Below are positions 10,865-22,600 of a stretch of 64,000 nt of DNA, piece by piece (the stretch's first letter is position 1; each line of letters begins with the position of its first letter). The position numbers and the translations under genes are program-made. The notes beneath the pieces are model-generated. The model saw only the letters and a program-made list of their open reading frames with translations, was not told the DNA's origin and ran no database searches. The DNA comes from Cyanidiococcus yangmingshanensis. Lineage: Eukaryota > Rhodophyta > Bangiophyceae > Cyanidiales > Cyanidiaceae. Where the stretch lies: NCBI GenBank assembly GCA_013995675.1, contig VWRR01000004.1:1-64000 (forward strand). The letters run 5' to 3'.

Positions 10865-13543
10865 CTAGACAGCAGTAGCCAACGTCGTCGCAGACGCTGA
10901 AGTAGTTGCGGATACAATAGGCGATACCGTCGGACTCGGGGTCGGGGTCGGGGTCAGTGTTGGTATCGGACTTGTCACTACACACTCGTTGTTGATGCAC
11001 TCCTCATTCGAGCGACAGCAACGCACCTTGTTCACCAGATTATCCGACGGGATCAAATAGGTCCCGCACTGCTTGGTCGGGTCCTTGCAGACGCAGAACG
11101 AGGGCAAGACGATCTGACTCTGCTGCTGCTGTTGCTGCTGCTGCTGAACAATATTGTTGTTATTGCTGCTGCTGAACGGGCTGTAGGTGCAGTTCTGCGT
11201 CTCGGCGTTGCAGCACTCGGGGCCACACGCTATGTAGGTCGCGTTCGACGTGTTGCTGTTCATACCGCTCAGCGAGTTCGACACGTAGCCATACGTCTGG
11301 CAGACGTACTCGGTCACCCGCTGATAGCACTCGCCGCCAAAGCCGAGGCAGCAACCCGCGTCCAGACACTGCTGGGGCGTGTACGTCGACGTCCGGTCCG
11401 TAAACTTATCGTCTCCATAGAGGATCGAGTACAACAGACGTACCAACTGGTTGTTGTTTTGTTGCTGTTGTTGCTGCTGTTGCGGCACACTATTACAGGG
11501 CTGGCGCTCAAACTCGGGCACCACACACGTCTTCTCGGGCTGGAAACAGTACGGGTCCGTCGCAAAGTCGCTCGGCTGCTTGCCACTCTGCACCCACTGG
11601 TTCTGCATCTGCGAGTCGTAGCAGCACCCTTGAGCGTAGCAGGTGAACTGGTTGATACCTGCGTTCCCACACGGCTGGCGCTGGCTACCTGGCGATGGAC
11701 ACTTGGGGACGGGCGCTTGCACTTCCTGTAGCGCTACTGAGGCCTGCGGCGCATGGTTGATGTCGTAGTAGCACCAGGGTGCCAGGATGCCGTTGGCGGT
11801 CGGCTGCCAGCAGCATCCGGGAATTGCAGTGCACTCGTCGGGGTAGATATAGCTCCAGCCACAGGGCACGCGTTGCGACACAGAGACGGCACTGCAGGCA
11901 GCAGAGACGCTCTTCAGGGTGCATTCATTCGTCGTGGGATTGAAGCAGCATCCGACTTGCTGGCAGGCATCCTGGTTGTTGTACTGGCCAGGTGAGCCGC
12001 ACACTTCATTGGTGCAGATCGGAGTGGGTGTTGGCGTGATTGTCATCGTTGCCGTAGCTGTTGCTGTGGATGTCGGAGTGGCTGTTGCTGTTGCTGTTGC
12101 TGTTGGTGTGGGCGTGGGCGTGGACAGCACCTCCGCAAGTGCGAAGACATCGTTGAGCAATCCCGGTTCTGTCGTGGATGAGTTCGAATTTCCAAAGCCT
12201 CCAAACACTATTGGATCATTGCCGTTGGTATTCCAGAGGACGGAGCCGTAACGAGCACCAGGCACAACATTCGGGCTGGAGACATTAAAGACCCCATAGT
12301 CAGCGAATGCATCCACCTGCGTGCTACCGTTGATCCATGCCCATTGGCGCAGCTTGACGTCGAAGACCCACAAATCGTTCAACGAACCAAAACTGCTGGT
12401 TGAGTTCGCATAACCCAGGCCTCCAAAAAGTTGCAGGTTTCCGAGAACGTCGACAAAACTTGTGCTGAAGTACCTTCCACCAGGATAATTGGCTGGAGAC
12501 AGCTCACCAAACGTGCCATAAACTCCAGGTTCATCGCTCGTAACATTTCCAGCCACAAAAATCCAGACTGATAAACTCGTATTGTAGACCCAAAGATCAT
12601 TCAGCTCTCCCCTCTGACCAGAAATATTTCCGAATCCAAACCCGCCGAATAACCAGAGATTTCCCTCCAAGTCTACCCACGACGAGGGACTGAAACGTCC
12701 TCCAGGTGCATTCGAGGCATTCACCACCCCAGGGGCGCTGTAGTTCCCTTGTTGATTGGCCGTTTCAGAGCCACCCTGGTATGCCCATTCAAAGGAAGAA
12801 GTGTTGAAGGACCAGAGATCCGAAGCAAGCAGCCCTTCAAAGTTATCTCCTCCAAACAACCACAGTAATCCATCTGACCCAGTCCAGAATGCAGCTCCAT
12901 ATCGTGCACCAGGATTATAATTAGGACCATAAGTACTTTTCGGTCCGTACACAGGCGCAGCATTGACGGTGTCATTTCCTGCTACCCAAGTCCAGTTGCC
13001 ACTCACTGTTTCATACAACCACATATCATTCAGATCGCCAAAATTGCCATTTTTATCAACACCGTCTCCACCGAACAACCAGAAATGTTGTGCATCAGTC
13101 TGCCAGTACGCGGTTTCGTACCGTGCTCCCGGTATATTCGTCGGGCTGCCCTCGCGAAACGTTCCGTACACTCCAGGCCGATCTGCCGTTGAGTTACCTC
13201 CGATCCAGGTCCACTCTAGGGAGCTTGTATTGAAGTACCAAAAATCATTGAGGTATCCAGAGGTCGTGTTTCCATCACCAAACCCACCAAACAAATAAAC
13301 CAAACCTGATTTTCCAACCCACGCTGCCGAACTATATCGCCCTCCAGGAACACTCCCCGCAGAAGTCACGTTCAGCGTTCCGTACTTTCCAGGGTTATCA
13401 ATCCCGGTCTCTCCGCCGATCCATGTCCAGCTGACGGCACTCACAGCGGCTGGCGTAGCCACAACCCACTCGGGAGACGTTGCCGCCAGCGAAAGCAGCA
13501 GCGCCAGCCACAGAACAGACACCCATAAACGTGAGTGATTCAT
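10865..13543 (-). CDS. Secreted Kelch-repeat plus trefoil (P-type) domain protein
   Basis: Predicted secreted or surface protein of 892 residues. The ATG at 13,543 is preferred over upstream in-frame codons because it opens a clear signal peptide (hydrophobic LWLALLLSLAA within the first 25 residues). Six Kelch repeats follow (about residues 30-470), each with PGxRY, LFGG and LNDLW-like blocks, as expected for a beta-propeller. A Thr/Pro/Ala linker of about 40 residues comes next, then about four trefoil-like cysteine modules with the diagnostic GCCF/GCCW/GCCY/GCCL cores, two polyglutamine/asparagine tracts, another cysteine-rich segment and a second Thr/Pro-rich tail. The linkers look O-glycosylated. 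Trefoil domains usually occur in secreted glycoproteins and glycosidases; no enzyme domain is seen here. It is the first gene after the subtelomere, transcribed toward the repeats, with no frame breaks. The exact role is unknown. Confidence 0.85.
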   Translation of the reverse strand: MNHSRLWVSVLWLALLLSLAATSPEWVVATPAAVSAVSWTWIGGETGIDNPGKYGTLNVTSAGSVPGGRYSSAAWVGKSGLVYLFGGFGDGNTTSGYLNDFWYFNTSSLEWTWIGGNSTADRPGVYGTFREGSPTNIPGARYETAYWQTDAQHFWLFGGDGVDKNGNFGDLNDMWLYETVSGNWTWVAGNDTVNAAPVYGPKSTYGPNYNPGARYGAAFWTGSDGLLWLFGGDNFEGLLASDLWSFNTSSFEWAYQGGSETANQQGNYSAPGVVNASNAPGGRFSPSSWVDLEGNLWLFGGFGFGNISGQRGELNDLWVYNTSLSVWIFVAGNVTSDEPGVYGTFGELSPANYPGGRYFSTSFVDVLGNLQLFGGLGYANSTSSFGSLNDLWVFDVKLRQWAWINGSTQVDAFADYGVFNVSSPNVVPGARYGSVLWNTNGNDPIVFGGFGNSNSSTTEPGLLNDVFALAEVLSTPTPTPTATATATATPTSTATATATMTITPTPTPICTNEVCGSPGQYNNQDACQQVGCCFNPTTNECTLKSVSAACSAVSVSQRVPCGWSYIYPDECTAIPGCCWQPTANGILAPWCYYDINHAPQASVALQEVQAPVPKCPSPGSQRQPCGNAGINQFTCYAQGCCYDSQMQNQWVQSGKQPSDFATDPYCFQPEKTCVVPEFERQPCNSVPQQQQQQQQNNNQLVRLLYSILYGDDKFTDRTSTYTPQQCLDAGCCLGFGGECYQRVTEYVCQTYGYVSNSLSGMNSNTSNATYIACGPECCNAETQNCTYSPFSSSNNNNIVQQQQQQQQQSQIVLPSFCVCKDPTKQCGTYLIPSDNLVNKVRCCRSNEECINNECVVTSPIPTLTPTPTPSPTVSPIVSATTSASATTLATAV

Positions 13544-14746
13544 GCAGACAGGCACCACCAGTTTCTTATAAACAGCTTTGTTCCTTTTCAATAAATCCTT
13601 AAATAACCACCGCCAGTAGGAGTATGTTTTGTGAACTCGAGCGTAAGTGACGTGTTCAGTGAGAACGGCAAAGCGCGAAAGCAAAAGCAGGATAACCGCC
13701 CGCTTCGCAGTGCGCGCCAAGCCACGGCGGGAATTCAAATCGCGTATGATTGCCGTTTCGTTCACGAATCCCGTCGCAAAAGATGGAATGGGTCTGTGTC
13801 GTGGAAGGTGATAAGATTTCCAATTTTGGAGCTGTTGGATATTCTACTTGAAGGAGAAACTAATGGACACTCAAAACGAGCCTCATACATGTGGAAGATT
13901 TGTAACAATTTCATGTGGTTGTGTAGAGAGAGCCTGGTGAAAGGCCAAACACGCTCGGAGAACAGAGTGCTTTATCTATCACTGTCGAATGACACCCGTC
14001 TTGGAGTGGCCAAATGCGAGATCAAGCTTTCAGCACCAACTCCAATATGTCTGAAAAGTCCTGCCTCCTTTTTTCTACGCTGATGAGAGAAAGGCTACTT
14101 GTCTCCAAAGATGAATGCTTGACTTTGAGGGTGATTCTCGTTGATCGAAAGATATCCGATAGTTGCTTCAGGTTGCCTGTTCCGCACACAAGACTTTAAA
14201 AGAATCTGCGCAAAGAAAAAGAATAAACTTCTGTTCTTGCTGCTTTCGGCATACAGAAGCCATAAAAAACAGTATCCTGTTCTACATATCATAAGAAAGA
14301 ACGCATACGAACACCACTCGTCTACAAAGCATACGAACAAAAAATTCATACTTTTTGGTCTATCGCGGTATCATGAGTCACTGGAGCGAGCGTGTCCGGT
14401 CATGTCCAGCAATAGAGCGGGATCCGAAACGCACCGAAGGATGCTTACGACGACTTTGAATATCTCTCAAGACGATCAAAGTCGAGACTCTGAGGAAATC
14501 TTTACTAGTCATCAAGAACACCTATAAGCATTCATGTTAGCCCCATGAGAAATGATCAAAAGGACCATAAATTCATGAACAAATTCGCCTTTTTTTCTTG
14601 ACGTTCAGAATCCCGACTAGTTCAGAGCCAGGTTTCGTTCTATGGATCCCTGTCTCTTTCACGGAATTCAAGATAAACCCTTAGGTGCCTCGCCAGAGCA
14701 AATCTTTTCGGCAGATACCTCTATTCATTGATCCTCTCGTCTTCCA
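13544..14746. other. Divergent intergenic region
   Basis: 1.2 kb between the Kelch-trefoil gene (-) and the SPP gene (+), presumably holding both promoters. No convincing gene, RNA or repeat is seen. Confidence 0.6.
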
Positions 14747-16171
14747 ATGACTACCATCCATCGCTGTTCAGAACGGCTTTTCCAAACGGCTCTAGGCTTG
14801 CGCGTCGTTCAACAACGAAACGCAGTTCGGCACGCTTCGCGCACCGAAACGTTGCGTCACCAAAGTCATCACTCGTCTTGGTATACAAAGCAACGAGTGC
14901 ACGATCTTAGAAACAAACTGATGACTCGATCCAAACCTGCAGATGGAAAGAGGAGCAAGCGCCAGCGCGACGCTGCAACCAAAGGCAGGGACGAACTCGC
15001 TGCAGCGCTCTGCCAACGTCGCGCGGCTTCAGTCACCAAGCGTCTCGTTTTCGCGTACACTTTGCTCGTCCTGGTGCTGGTCGGCTTTCCGCTGCTCTAC
15101 ACTAGGGCCGAGGACAACGGACTGATTCCGCCGGCGCCGCAACTCTTGTCTGCCTCCTCAGTTGGCGTCACCCTCACCAATATGCTGCTCGTCTCCAGCA
15201 GTGTCGTGTTTATCGGCGCACACGTGTCGGCGTCGCGGGCAAGTCATCGACAGTGGGTGCTCGAGCAGCTCCGCCAGCGCACTGGGAAACACAACGCTGA
15301 ATCGGTCTCGGCAGCACTCGCCGACCTGGAGCGAGACGTTATTGGACCAGAAGACGCCCTTCGGTTTCCGCTGCTCGCCTCGCTAAGCCTGCTCGGTCTC
15401 TTTCTGGCGATACGCTACCTCCCACCCCGTCTAGTACAGCTGCTGCTCGGTGCCTACGTGGCCATGGCAGCGTTGGTCTCCTTGACCAGCACCCTGTCGT
15501 CCCTGCTGGATATGATCGAGGCCCGTTTACGACGTTCGCGTGCCAGGTCGCTCGGCATCCTCCTGTCGCGACGACTGTCCCTGTTCAGCGACACGCTTGC
15601 GTTCCATGGTCGAGACTTGGTCAGTATGACCGTGGCTGCCCCACTTTTGTACGCATATCGCGGAGCGAATGGTCTCAGCGCAGCTGTGCTGAACAATGTG
15701 TTCGCAGCGAGCCTCGGTGTAGCAGGCATCGATCTCCTGGCCATTGGCGACTTTCAGACTGCGGTCGTGCTGCTGCTTGGTCTTTTCTTCTACGACATAT
15801 TCTGGGTATTCGGCAGTGAATCCATCTTTGGAGACAATGTGATGGTATCGGTGGCGCGAGGCATCGACGGGCCCTTCAAGTTCGTCTTCTACCGACCGCG
15901 AACTCGCTTGGGCGCAACCCGCAAAATGTCCATGCTTGGTCTCGGTGACCTGGTGATTCTTGGACTCTTTGTGACGCTGATGCTCAGATTCGACAATCGT
16001 CGAGCACTCGCCGACAAGCCTTCCAAGATGCAAGCTGCATCTCAAAACTTTAGATCCGGCTGGATGCGTTTGCCGATCTACATCGATGGTGTCTATAGGA
16101 TGGCCGCAGATTTTCTAATCAACAAGAGTCCCGTGGCGTTTCCCTTGTTGCAATTCTATTGCATGTGCTGA
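14747..16171 (+). CDS. Signal peptide peptidase-like intramembrane aspartyl protease
   Basis: GxGD-type protease that cleaves membrane-bound signal-peptide remnants and type II membrane proteins, normally in the ER. The 474-residue frame has a basic N-terminal extension, a first membrane segment at about residues 104-122, further segments, then the two catalytic signatures: FFYDIFWVFG near residue 349 (YD aspartate) and MLGLGDLVILG near residue 400 (GLGD aspartate). The family normally continues with two more membrane segments carrying a PAL motif; here the frame ends about 70 residues after GLGD with no PAL. A weak SPVAFPLL lies roughly where it should be. The C-terminus may be lost to a frame error, or the gene may be degenerate. 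ATGs at 14,747 and 14,921 are both possible starts. Family assignment is firm; activity is uncertain. Confidence 0.85.
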   Translation: MTTIHRCSERLFQTALGLRVVQQRNAVRHASRTETLRHQSHHSSWYTKQRVHDLRNKLMTRSKPADGKRSKRQRDAATKGRDELAAALCQRRAASVTKRLVFAYTLLVLVLVGFPLLYTRAEDNGLIPPAPQLLSASSVGVTLTNMLLVSSSVVFIGAHVSASRASHRQWVLEQLRQRTGKHNAESVSAALADLERDVIGPEDALRFPLLASLSLLGLFLAIRYLPPRLVQLLLGAYVAMAALVSLTSTLSSLLDMIEARLRRSRARSLGILLSRRLSLFSDTLAFHGRDLVSMTVAAPLLYAYRGANGLSAAVLNNVFAASLGVAGIDLLAIGDFQTAVVLLLGLFFYDIFWVFGSESIFGDNVMVSVARGIDGPFKFVFYRPRTRLGATRKMSMLGLGDLVILGLFVTLMLRFDNRRALADKPSKMQAASQNFRSGWMRLPIYIDGVYRMAADFLINKSPVAFPLLQFYCMC

Positions 16172-17080
16172 CATACGGCTCCGTCCCCCAACAGATCGTC
16201 GCGGCTCACATTGTACAGTGTTCATTGTTACAGGGAGTCGGAATGGTTGTCACTTTTCTTCCGATGCCTTGTTGCAGGAGCAGACACTGTTCCATTGGAT
16301 AAGAATCTGCACTGTTTAATGTCTATGCCATACGACAAAAGGTATCTGAAATTCTCTCTCGTGCCGTTTTCGATCGCGAGCACGCCCTTTCTCGCTTGAA
16401 CTTCATAATAGTCTCCCCGTTTATCGCTTTTGTTGTAAAGCAACTTTTATACGGTGATTGGAGACTTTGGACCGCTGGTCGAACGAGGTCACGATCTGTA
16501 ATCCTCGTTTCTTCATTATCGAAGAAATGCAATCCTCTGGGCCTTTCTCTTAATAAACGTCTCTATTTCATTTGGCAGGAGCTTTTCCGAGTCGCATGCA
16601 TGCTCATAATGGGTCTTTAAATTGGTGATTGCTGCAATTTTTTCGTAAAAATTCATTCCAATCGGCTTGTTTCTTTAGTGAAATCTAAACATTCCAGGAA
16701 TGACCCCTACACTCAAAGTCTTTTCAACTCCTCCAACTCCGGCAGTGCCGATCGACATGTACATTCCAATGAATCGATATTGCATCTAGTTATATGCCGT
16801 GTTTCTCTGAACATGCGCTTTACTGGGGTCACATTCCTTTGATCGCATTTTACGAGGGACATGCATTCGATGCAAGCAAAACCGTATTCAGTACATTTAG
16901 CTAAATCTACTTTATACTACCAGAATACTACTTTTTTTGGTCGACTAGATGATTTAGACCATCAGTAGGTTACTCTGAACCACGATCTCTCTACGACTTT
17001 TTACAAAGACGGGGAATAGCAGTATTTGGTCAAGCAGCTTCACAGAATCCTAGAGTCTCAATTGAGACAGCGCAAACATC
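16172..17080. other. Intergenic region
   Basis: 0.9 kb, AT-richer than the genes. It would hold the 3' end of the SPP gene and the promoter of the lipid kinase gene. All three forward frames were checked at its left end for a missing SPP C-terminus; none contains a PAL motif. Confidence 0.5.
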
Positions 17081-18142
17081 ATGCTCAACTGTGCCGCTGC
17101 GAGCACAAACAAATCCTTCTTAAATAGCTTCACAGCTTTCGGGACGGAGGGTCGTTCTGGCTCGTTGGGCGTGTTGCTTCCTTTGTTTGCCCCTATATTC
17201 GGAAACGAAGGGTTGCTTGGAGGCGCAAACCTTCTGGAGTGCTGCCCAGAGGGATTTCACAACCTTGGATGTCAACTAGCCCCTATCGCTGGGACGAAAA
17301 TGCTCAGGTCCTCGACCCAAACTGGATCTACACCCAAGCCACTGACTCGGCGAGCGCACAAAGAACACGACTCCAAGGGGGCTACTGAAAACCTTATTCG
17401 AAATTCGTCGAGGCGTAGCAGTCTCTCTGGACGCGAGGCCCTCCACTGGAAGCGACGTCTTTTTCACTTTCTGAACGGCTATCTGCTCGTGCTTGTCTTC
17501 CGTTGGTACTTCAGCAGAAAGGCGTTTTCACGCATTTTGAGCGTTGTTTGGCTTCTCCAGCTTATTGCAGAGATCTGGAGACTTCGGGATCCTCGCTTTA
17601 ATTCCTTGGTCGCGTCCCTTTTGGGGCCTGTGATGCGTAGTCATGAGCTGCACAAGTTCAGCGGTATGCTGCCATACATCTTGGGAGCCTTACTCACGGT
17701 TTCTTTGTTTCCGGAAACGATCGCAATCATTGCTGTAGCTCTCCTGGCAACAACGGACCCTGTTGCTGCTCTGATCGGTAATTCGAGTCGACGCTTCCCA
17801 CATATTGATCGCTGGGCCCGAGCTAGGCATAACAAATCACTGATTGGTAGCCTTGCCGGTTTCGTGGCAGCGATGTTCACAATGTATGCGGTGCTGAGGG
17901 CGAGCACACCTACCCTGAGACGTGGTTCATGCTTCTGGGCAAATTGCATCTTGCCTAGTGCTGTGGCAGCGGCGGTTGAGTGGCTGACTCCTTCGCCGCA
18001 GCCGACGCTCCCAGCATCCTGGTTCCCGTTCGCGCTGGATGATAATCTGCTTATACCACCCTTGGTGGCTTTGACGCTGCAACACACCATGGTCTGCCTC
18101 AATGCTTCCAGCCTTCTAACTTCTCCCTGGATTTTCGTCTAA
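17081..18142 (+). CDS. CTP-dependent lipid kinase, DGK1/dolichol kinase/VTE5 superfamily
   Basis: Polytopic membrane kinase of the CTP-using family that includes yeast Dgk1 (diacylglycerol), Sec59 (dolichol) and plant VTE5/FOLK (phytol/farnesol). In 353 residues I see an N-terminal region of about 120 residues without membrane spans, then hydrophobic helices. The family signatures are TTDPVAALIG near residue 226, KSLIGSLAGF near 250, an AVEW block near 298 and DDNLLIPP near 320, in the expected order and spacing. The DP...KS..GS...DNL set is nearest Dgk1/VTE5-type enzymes, but the substrate cannot be told from sequence. The N-terminal extension could target a plastid or mitochondrion. The ATG at 17,081 is the first in the frame. 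It points toward the ARF-GEF gene in a tail-to-tail arrangement. Confidence 0.75.
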   Translation: MLNCAAASTNKSFLNSFTAFGTEGRSGSLGVLLPLFAPIFGNEGLLGGANLLECCPEGFHNLGCQLAPIAGTKMLRSSTQTGSTPKPLTRRAHKEHDSKGATENLIRNSSRRSSLSGREALHWKRRLFHFLNGYLLVLVFRWYFSRKAFSRILSVVWLLQLIAEIWRLRDPRFNSLVASLLGPVMRSHELHKFSGMLPYILGALLTVSLFPETIAIIAVALLATTDPVAALIGNSSRRFPHIDRWARARHNKSLIGSLAGFVAAMFTMYAVLRASTPTLRRGSCFWANCILPSAVAAAVEWLTPSPQPTLPASWFPFALDDNLLIPPLVALTLQHTMVCLNASSLLTSPWIFV

Positions 18143-19651
18143 TCCTCTGCGGGGAGCGTCCCGGACCACAAACAGAGCGAGGATTTCTCGCATCTCTGTT
18201 TGATTAGGCAGACAACATCGCATTACACCGCACAGATTGGCAAGCCAAGCGAATCGACGAGTCTCCTGCAAGTAGGCTGTCCTCATGTACAATTTAAGAA
18301 GACTTTTCAAAATCTTGTCACAACTGCATTATATGATCGTTCTCGGGCGATGCATTGAGAACGATCACATAACTTGAAACTCTATTATCAAGACCAAGTA
18401 CCATCAAAGCACAGAGCCGTGACTACCCGATCGCACTTTTAGAAGGTTGACCTCGCTGGCATTCATATATTGGACAGACTAGTATCCTTGCTCATCGCTC
18501 ATGGGCGATGGCTGGAGCCGCAACTACCTCGCCAGCCGAGCTGAGGGATCCAGGCGTGCAATATACCCGTGGAGAGCGCCCCGAAAGGAACCTACCGGAA
18601 CGATGCGACCATGCCTGGGGGTCAGCATCGCTCACCATATACTTTTGATAAAAATCTAAACTTGCGTACCTGGTTAAACGAGTCTCTGCCCCCAAAAAAA
18701 AACTGAGAGCGGAGAGCAGTAGCTACTTTCCTAGATCAGGCTCTGTCTGAAGCCTAAAAACTGCTTACCGTGAGTTCAAGCCAGCATAACAACCAATGCG
18801 AATAGCATGCTCCGACCAAGCTTCGGAGCTTATCGAAAGTCGAACCGCAGAAAACCCATGGCCGTCCAAGAGCAGTCGACAACAGGCTCACGGCGTTTTC
18901 AAGGCTCACATGGAAACAGGTCATCTGTGCTGCTGCCCGACAACCCCTGGTTCGTCTCGACTCTCGCGCTGATGAGCACTCGAGAGAAACGGCCCCAACC
19001 AGCACGCACTCTCCTCACGAAGCGTTTCTATCAACTCAACAAGCTCCTCGTAACAGCTGTAAGCTCGAGTCGTCTGTTTTGCTACTGGTCGCTGAGTGCC
19101 TTCCAGGCACGAACCATTAGCCCAGTCACTTTCCACTACCTGTAGGCTGGTGCGGATACATCGTGGTTCATTCATACTCAACTTGTAGAGCTTCCTCGTC
19201 GGCAGAACAGAACCCAGAGCACTTCCGCCAAGAGTCTTGGTTTCTGAACGCGCACTTTGATAGCGAGCGCGCCCGAACATCTCTGCGAGCAGCACTGTAA
19301 CCCGGTTTGTCGATGACGTTGTAGGGCAAGCATGTTCGAGTGGAGAAACCGTGTATACGACCAGAAGTTTGTGCAACTGGCCCCCAATGAGTGAGGCGGA
19401 CCCGACCCGAGTCTTGGCCATGGTCATCGAGCTCGTTTACCACCAATTACAGAGAGGCTGATGCCCTTTCGTTCAGGAAGAAAACCCTTCTGATACAAGT
19501 GCAAAGAACCCAAAGCATACCGCTTTCAGTGGTTCCAATGCTCCGTCTTGAGTTCTTCGGAAAACAGTGTGACAGGCATCGGTGTTCACTCAGGGTACTT
19601 GTCCATTTACATTCATCACCACGCCCAGATGCTATCGACGATCTTCGCAGC
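18143..19651. other. Convergent intergenic region
   Basis: 1.5 kb between the 3' ends of the lipid kinase and ARF-GEF genes. Only short overlapping frames are present; no gene, repeat or RNA is recognised. Confidence 0.5.
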
Positions 19652-22600
19652 TCAGGCGTGGGCGGCAGCGCGATCTGTCCAGTCCTTTCCAAGGCGTTGG
19701 AAGATTAGCGAAAGTGCAGCCCGCACTTCAGGCTGTTCAGCTGTTCGGATTAGGGTCACAAACTCCGCAAAGAGCGTCTCGACAACGCGTTCGAAGATCG
19801 GATCCAAAGTGTGAGCCATATTTTCCAAGATAAACGCGACCACCGGTGCATAAGCGTTCAATTCGCGCTGCTCCTCAACTGACGACGTCGCTGTGGTGTC
19901 CAGCCTTGTATGATGAGCATCGTTTGCGTCTGCATCGTCTGATGAGAGCTTGGTCGATGCACGGCGGTTAAAGTGCTCCAAAGTCTCGGAGGAGAGCCCC
20001 AGAAGCGGCTCGAGTGCCCGCAAGGCAACCGTTTGCCGATGATCATTCAGCACGCGAAAGAGAATGCGTAGATAGACCACGCGACCAGTGGTATCTTGCC
20101 GAAAGAGATTCGGAACCTGCGACATAAACCCAGCTCGCCAGAGATCAAAGCGCAACGACAGATCTGCATTGAAGCGCTGAGCAAAGCGGAATGAGCGATG
20201 AACTGCTGCGGCCAGGGCAAGCACTTGATCTACAGAGAGCCGCTCGTAGTGCTCTACGACCAGGTCACGAACAAGCTCTATGAGAAGCAGCTGCACGACG
20301 CATTTGCAGCGGATTGCAATAAAGATACCGTGCCGACGCTCATTCGATCCATGGCTTTGTTTGAACTTGGACAGCGAGCGTGGGCCGCTGGTCTCGAGCC
20401 CGTCAGCCATCGTTTCAGCTGGTAAGTGATCGCCCCCGACAAGGTGCCGATGATCAGCGTGCTCGGGGCCTTGCAGAGAGTCCTGCGTAACGATCTCGGC
20501 TCGAGCGCCATCCCATTGGGGACGTTCCGAATCGTCGTCGTGGCCTTGGAGATTCTCGTTGGATAGGTCAGCGTCTCGATGCCCGGATGGTGACGTCTTC
20601 CGCCCTCGATCAGTGTCAATGTCCCTGTCACGAGTATTCTCCGAGACCGAGGCAGCATCCGCCACAAAAGCGTCTGGGACACCGCCAATACTGATGCCTC
20701 CCGAGAATGACCGCGCAACCGAGCCCTCGCGAGTGATCTCTGTGGGCAGCATGGCGATGACCAGCTCGTCCAGGAAAGCCACAACACAGTCCCACTCGTC
20801 AGCGCGCATCCAAAGGGCAGCCTGGTCTACAAATCGCTGCAGGCAGCTCATGCCCTCTCGGCAGATCGACTCATTCTCCTGGCATATCCATGTACGCAAA
20901 ACTGCAAGGATATCAGCAAAAAGCGGCCTCATGCACTCGTGATGTGCCTCAAAGACCATCAAAAGGCCATGCAGGGCGCCAGCGCCAGTGGTCTGGGCCC
21001 AGCCCTGGCTACTCGGGGCCTGCTCATCCAGCGATTGCTCGAAACGATCTCCACCGGGTAAATGGTGCAGGTCATCGAATATGGGCGCCAGGACACCGCG
21101 AAAGACGAGGACCCAGAGCTCTGCAGAGAAGCTCCCGCCGTACTCTAGCAGGCCGCGAAAAAGCAACTCGGTTGCATACGCCCGAAGAACTTCGCGTCCA
21201 TCTGTGCATACATTCGCGAGCGCAGTCAGAATCGGAAACCAGAGCCGTCCAGGATCTTGATCAGCATTCGCAGCAAGTCCAGTGCGCTGCTCTGCGACCA
21301 TAGCCGGGGCACGCACTCCAATGTGCTCGACAGCTCGCGTTGCACAACTCGTCGACACCCGATTCACTGCAAAGACTGCCAGTGTGTGGAGCGCGTCCAC
21401 AAAGACTTCAGCAACCTGGCCAAAATATGTCCGCACAATATAGTCCAAGCACAAGAACGCCCGTTCAACGACCTTCTCAGAGCGATCGTCGGCGGCACGT
21501 TGCAGTACTGAGAAAACGCATTTCCAGCCGGAGCGCATATGGAGAGAGTGCTCTCGAATGAGTGCCTCCACAATGGCGACACTGTGGAGTCCGCAATGAC
21601 TCATTCCTGGAGAGTTCGAAGCAGCGCTCCAGAGGACGAAGCACCTCCCGTTGGAAATTGAAATTAGCGAGCTCTTCCTTCTCTAGAAATTTGCGCGCCA
21701 TTTCGAAGAGCGCATCCAACGCCTTTCTACCGACAATCACTTGATGCGAGTGCTGCAGGCAATCCTCTAAAAAGTTCGATACATGCTTCCAGACTCGAGA
21801 CCACTCTAGTCGGATTCGATCCATATTCAGATGGGCCACATACACAATCTGCCCGAGACAGAAAAACCGCGGCCTATCAGGTAGTCTGAGCTCCTCTGTG
21901 GCCACGCGGCACAACGCCTCCATAAAGTCCAGCATTGCAGTCGCACTCAGCGCCGCACTTTGCGTGAAGACGCGCTCCAGATCCCCAGTTTGGAAGATTT
22001 CCGCCAATTGTTCCGCGAACCTGAAGACGGTATCTGCAGTGCTAGGAAGCTGGCTCCTTCGTCAGGAGCATCTCGACGCATAGGGTCTCCGCTCCGATAC
22101 AAAACGTTTTGATCATCACTGGGCTCTGGTCTGCGAGCATCAGGGCTCAGGCGTTTCAGGGTCTCTGCGGCATGCTCCAGAGACGATGCCGTCGAGGGCG
22201 ACCCGTTTTCAGTCCTCGAGCCAGAGAGTCTCGTCGGGAGAGACCCGTGCCCGCTGGCCTCCGGCGATTCAGTCCGTGGCGAGTGTGCACGCTCTCCATC
22301 CGCTGTCCTCGACCTGAGCAGACCACGAAATCGCTCCAGCAAAGAGACTGCTCGCAAGACATCCACCCAAGTCTCGCCAAGCGTGTCACCGCCCTCGATT
22401 GCAATCTTCAGGAGAATGCGAATGCAGTCCACATTCTTGGGGCGTATCTCGGGCAACGCATGTAGCTTCGTGAACTTGGCCAATGCTGAAGCCAGCGCCT
22501 GCCGCTCGGTATCCATCTCAAAGATCGAAGCGATCTGAACAGCAATCGAGAATCCATCGATGCACAAAGCCAGAATCTCGCGATCCGAATCAGGAGTGTT

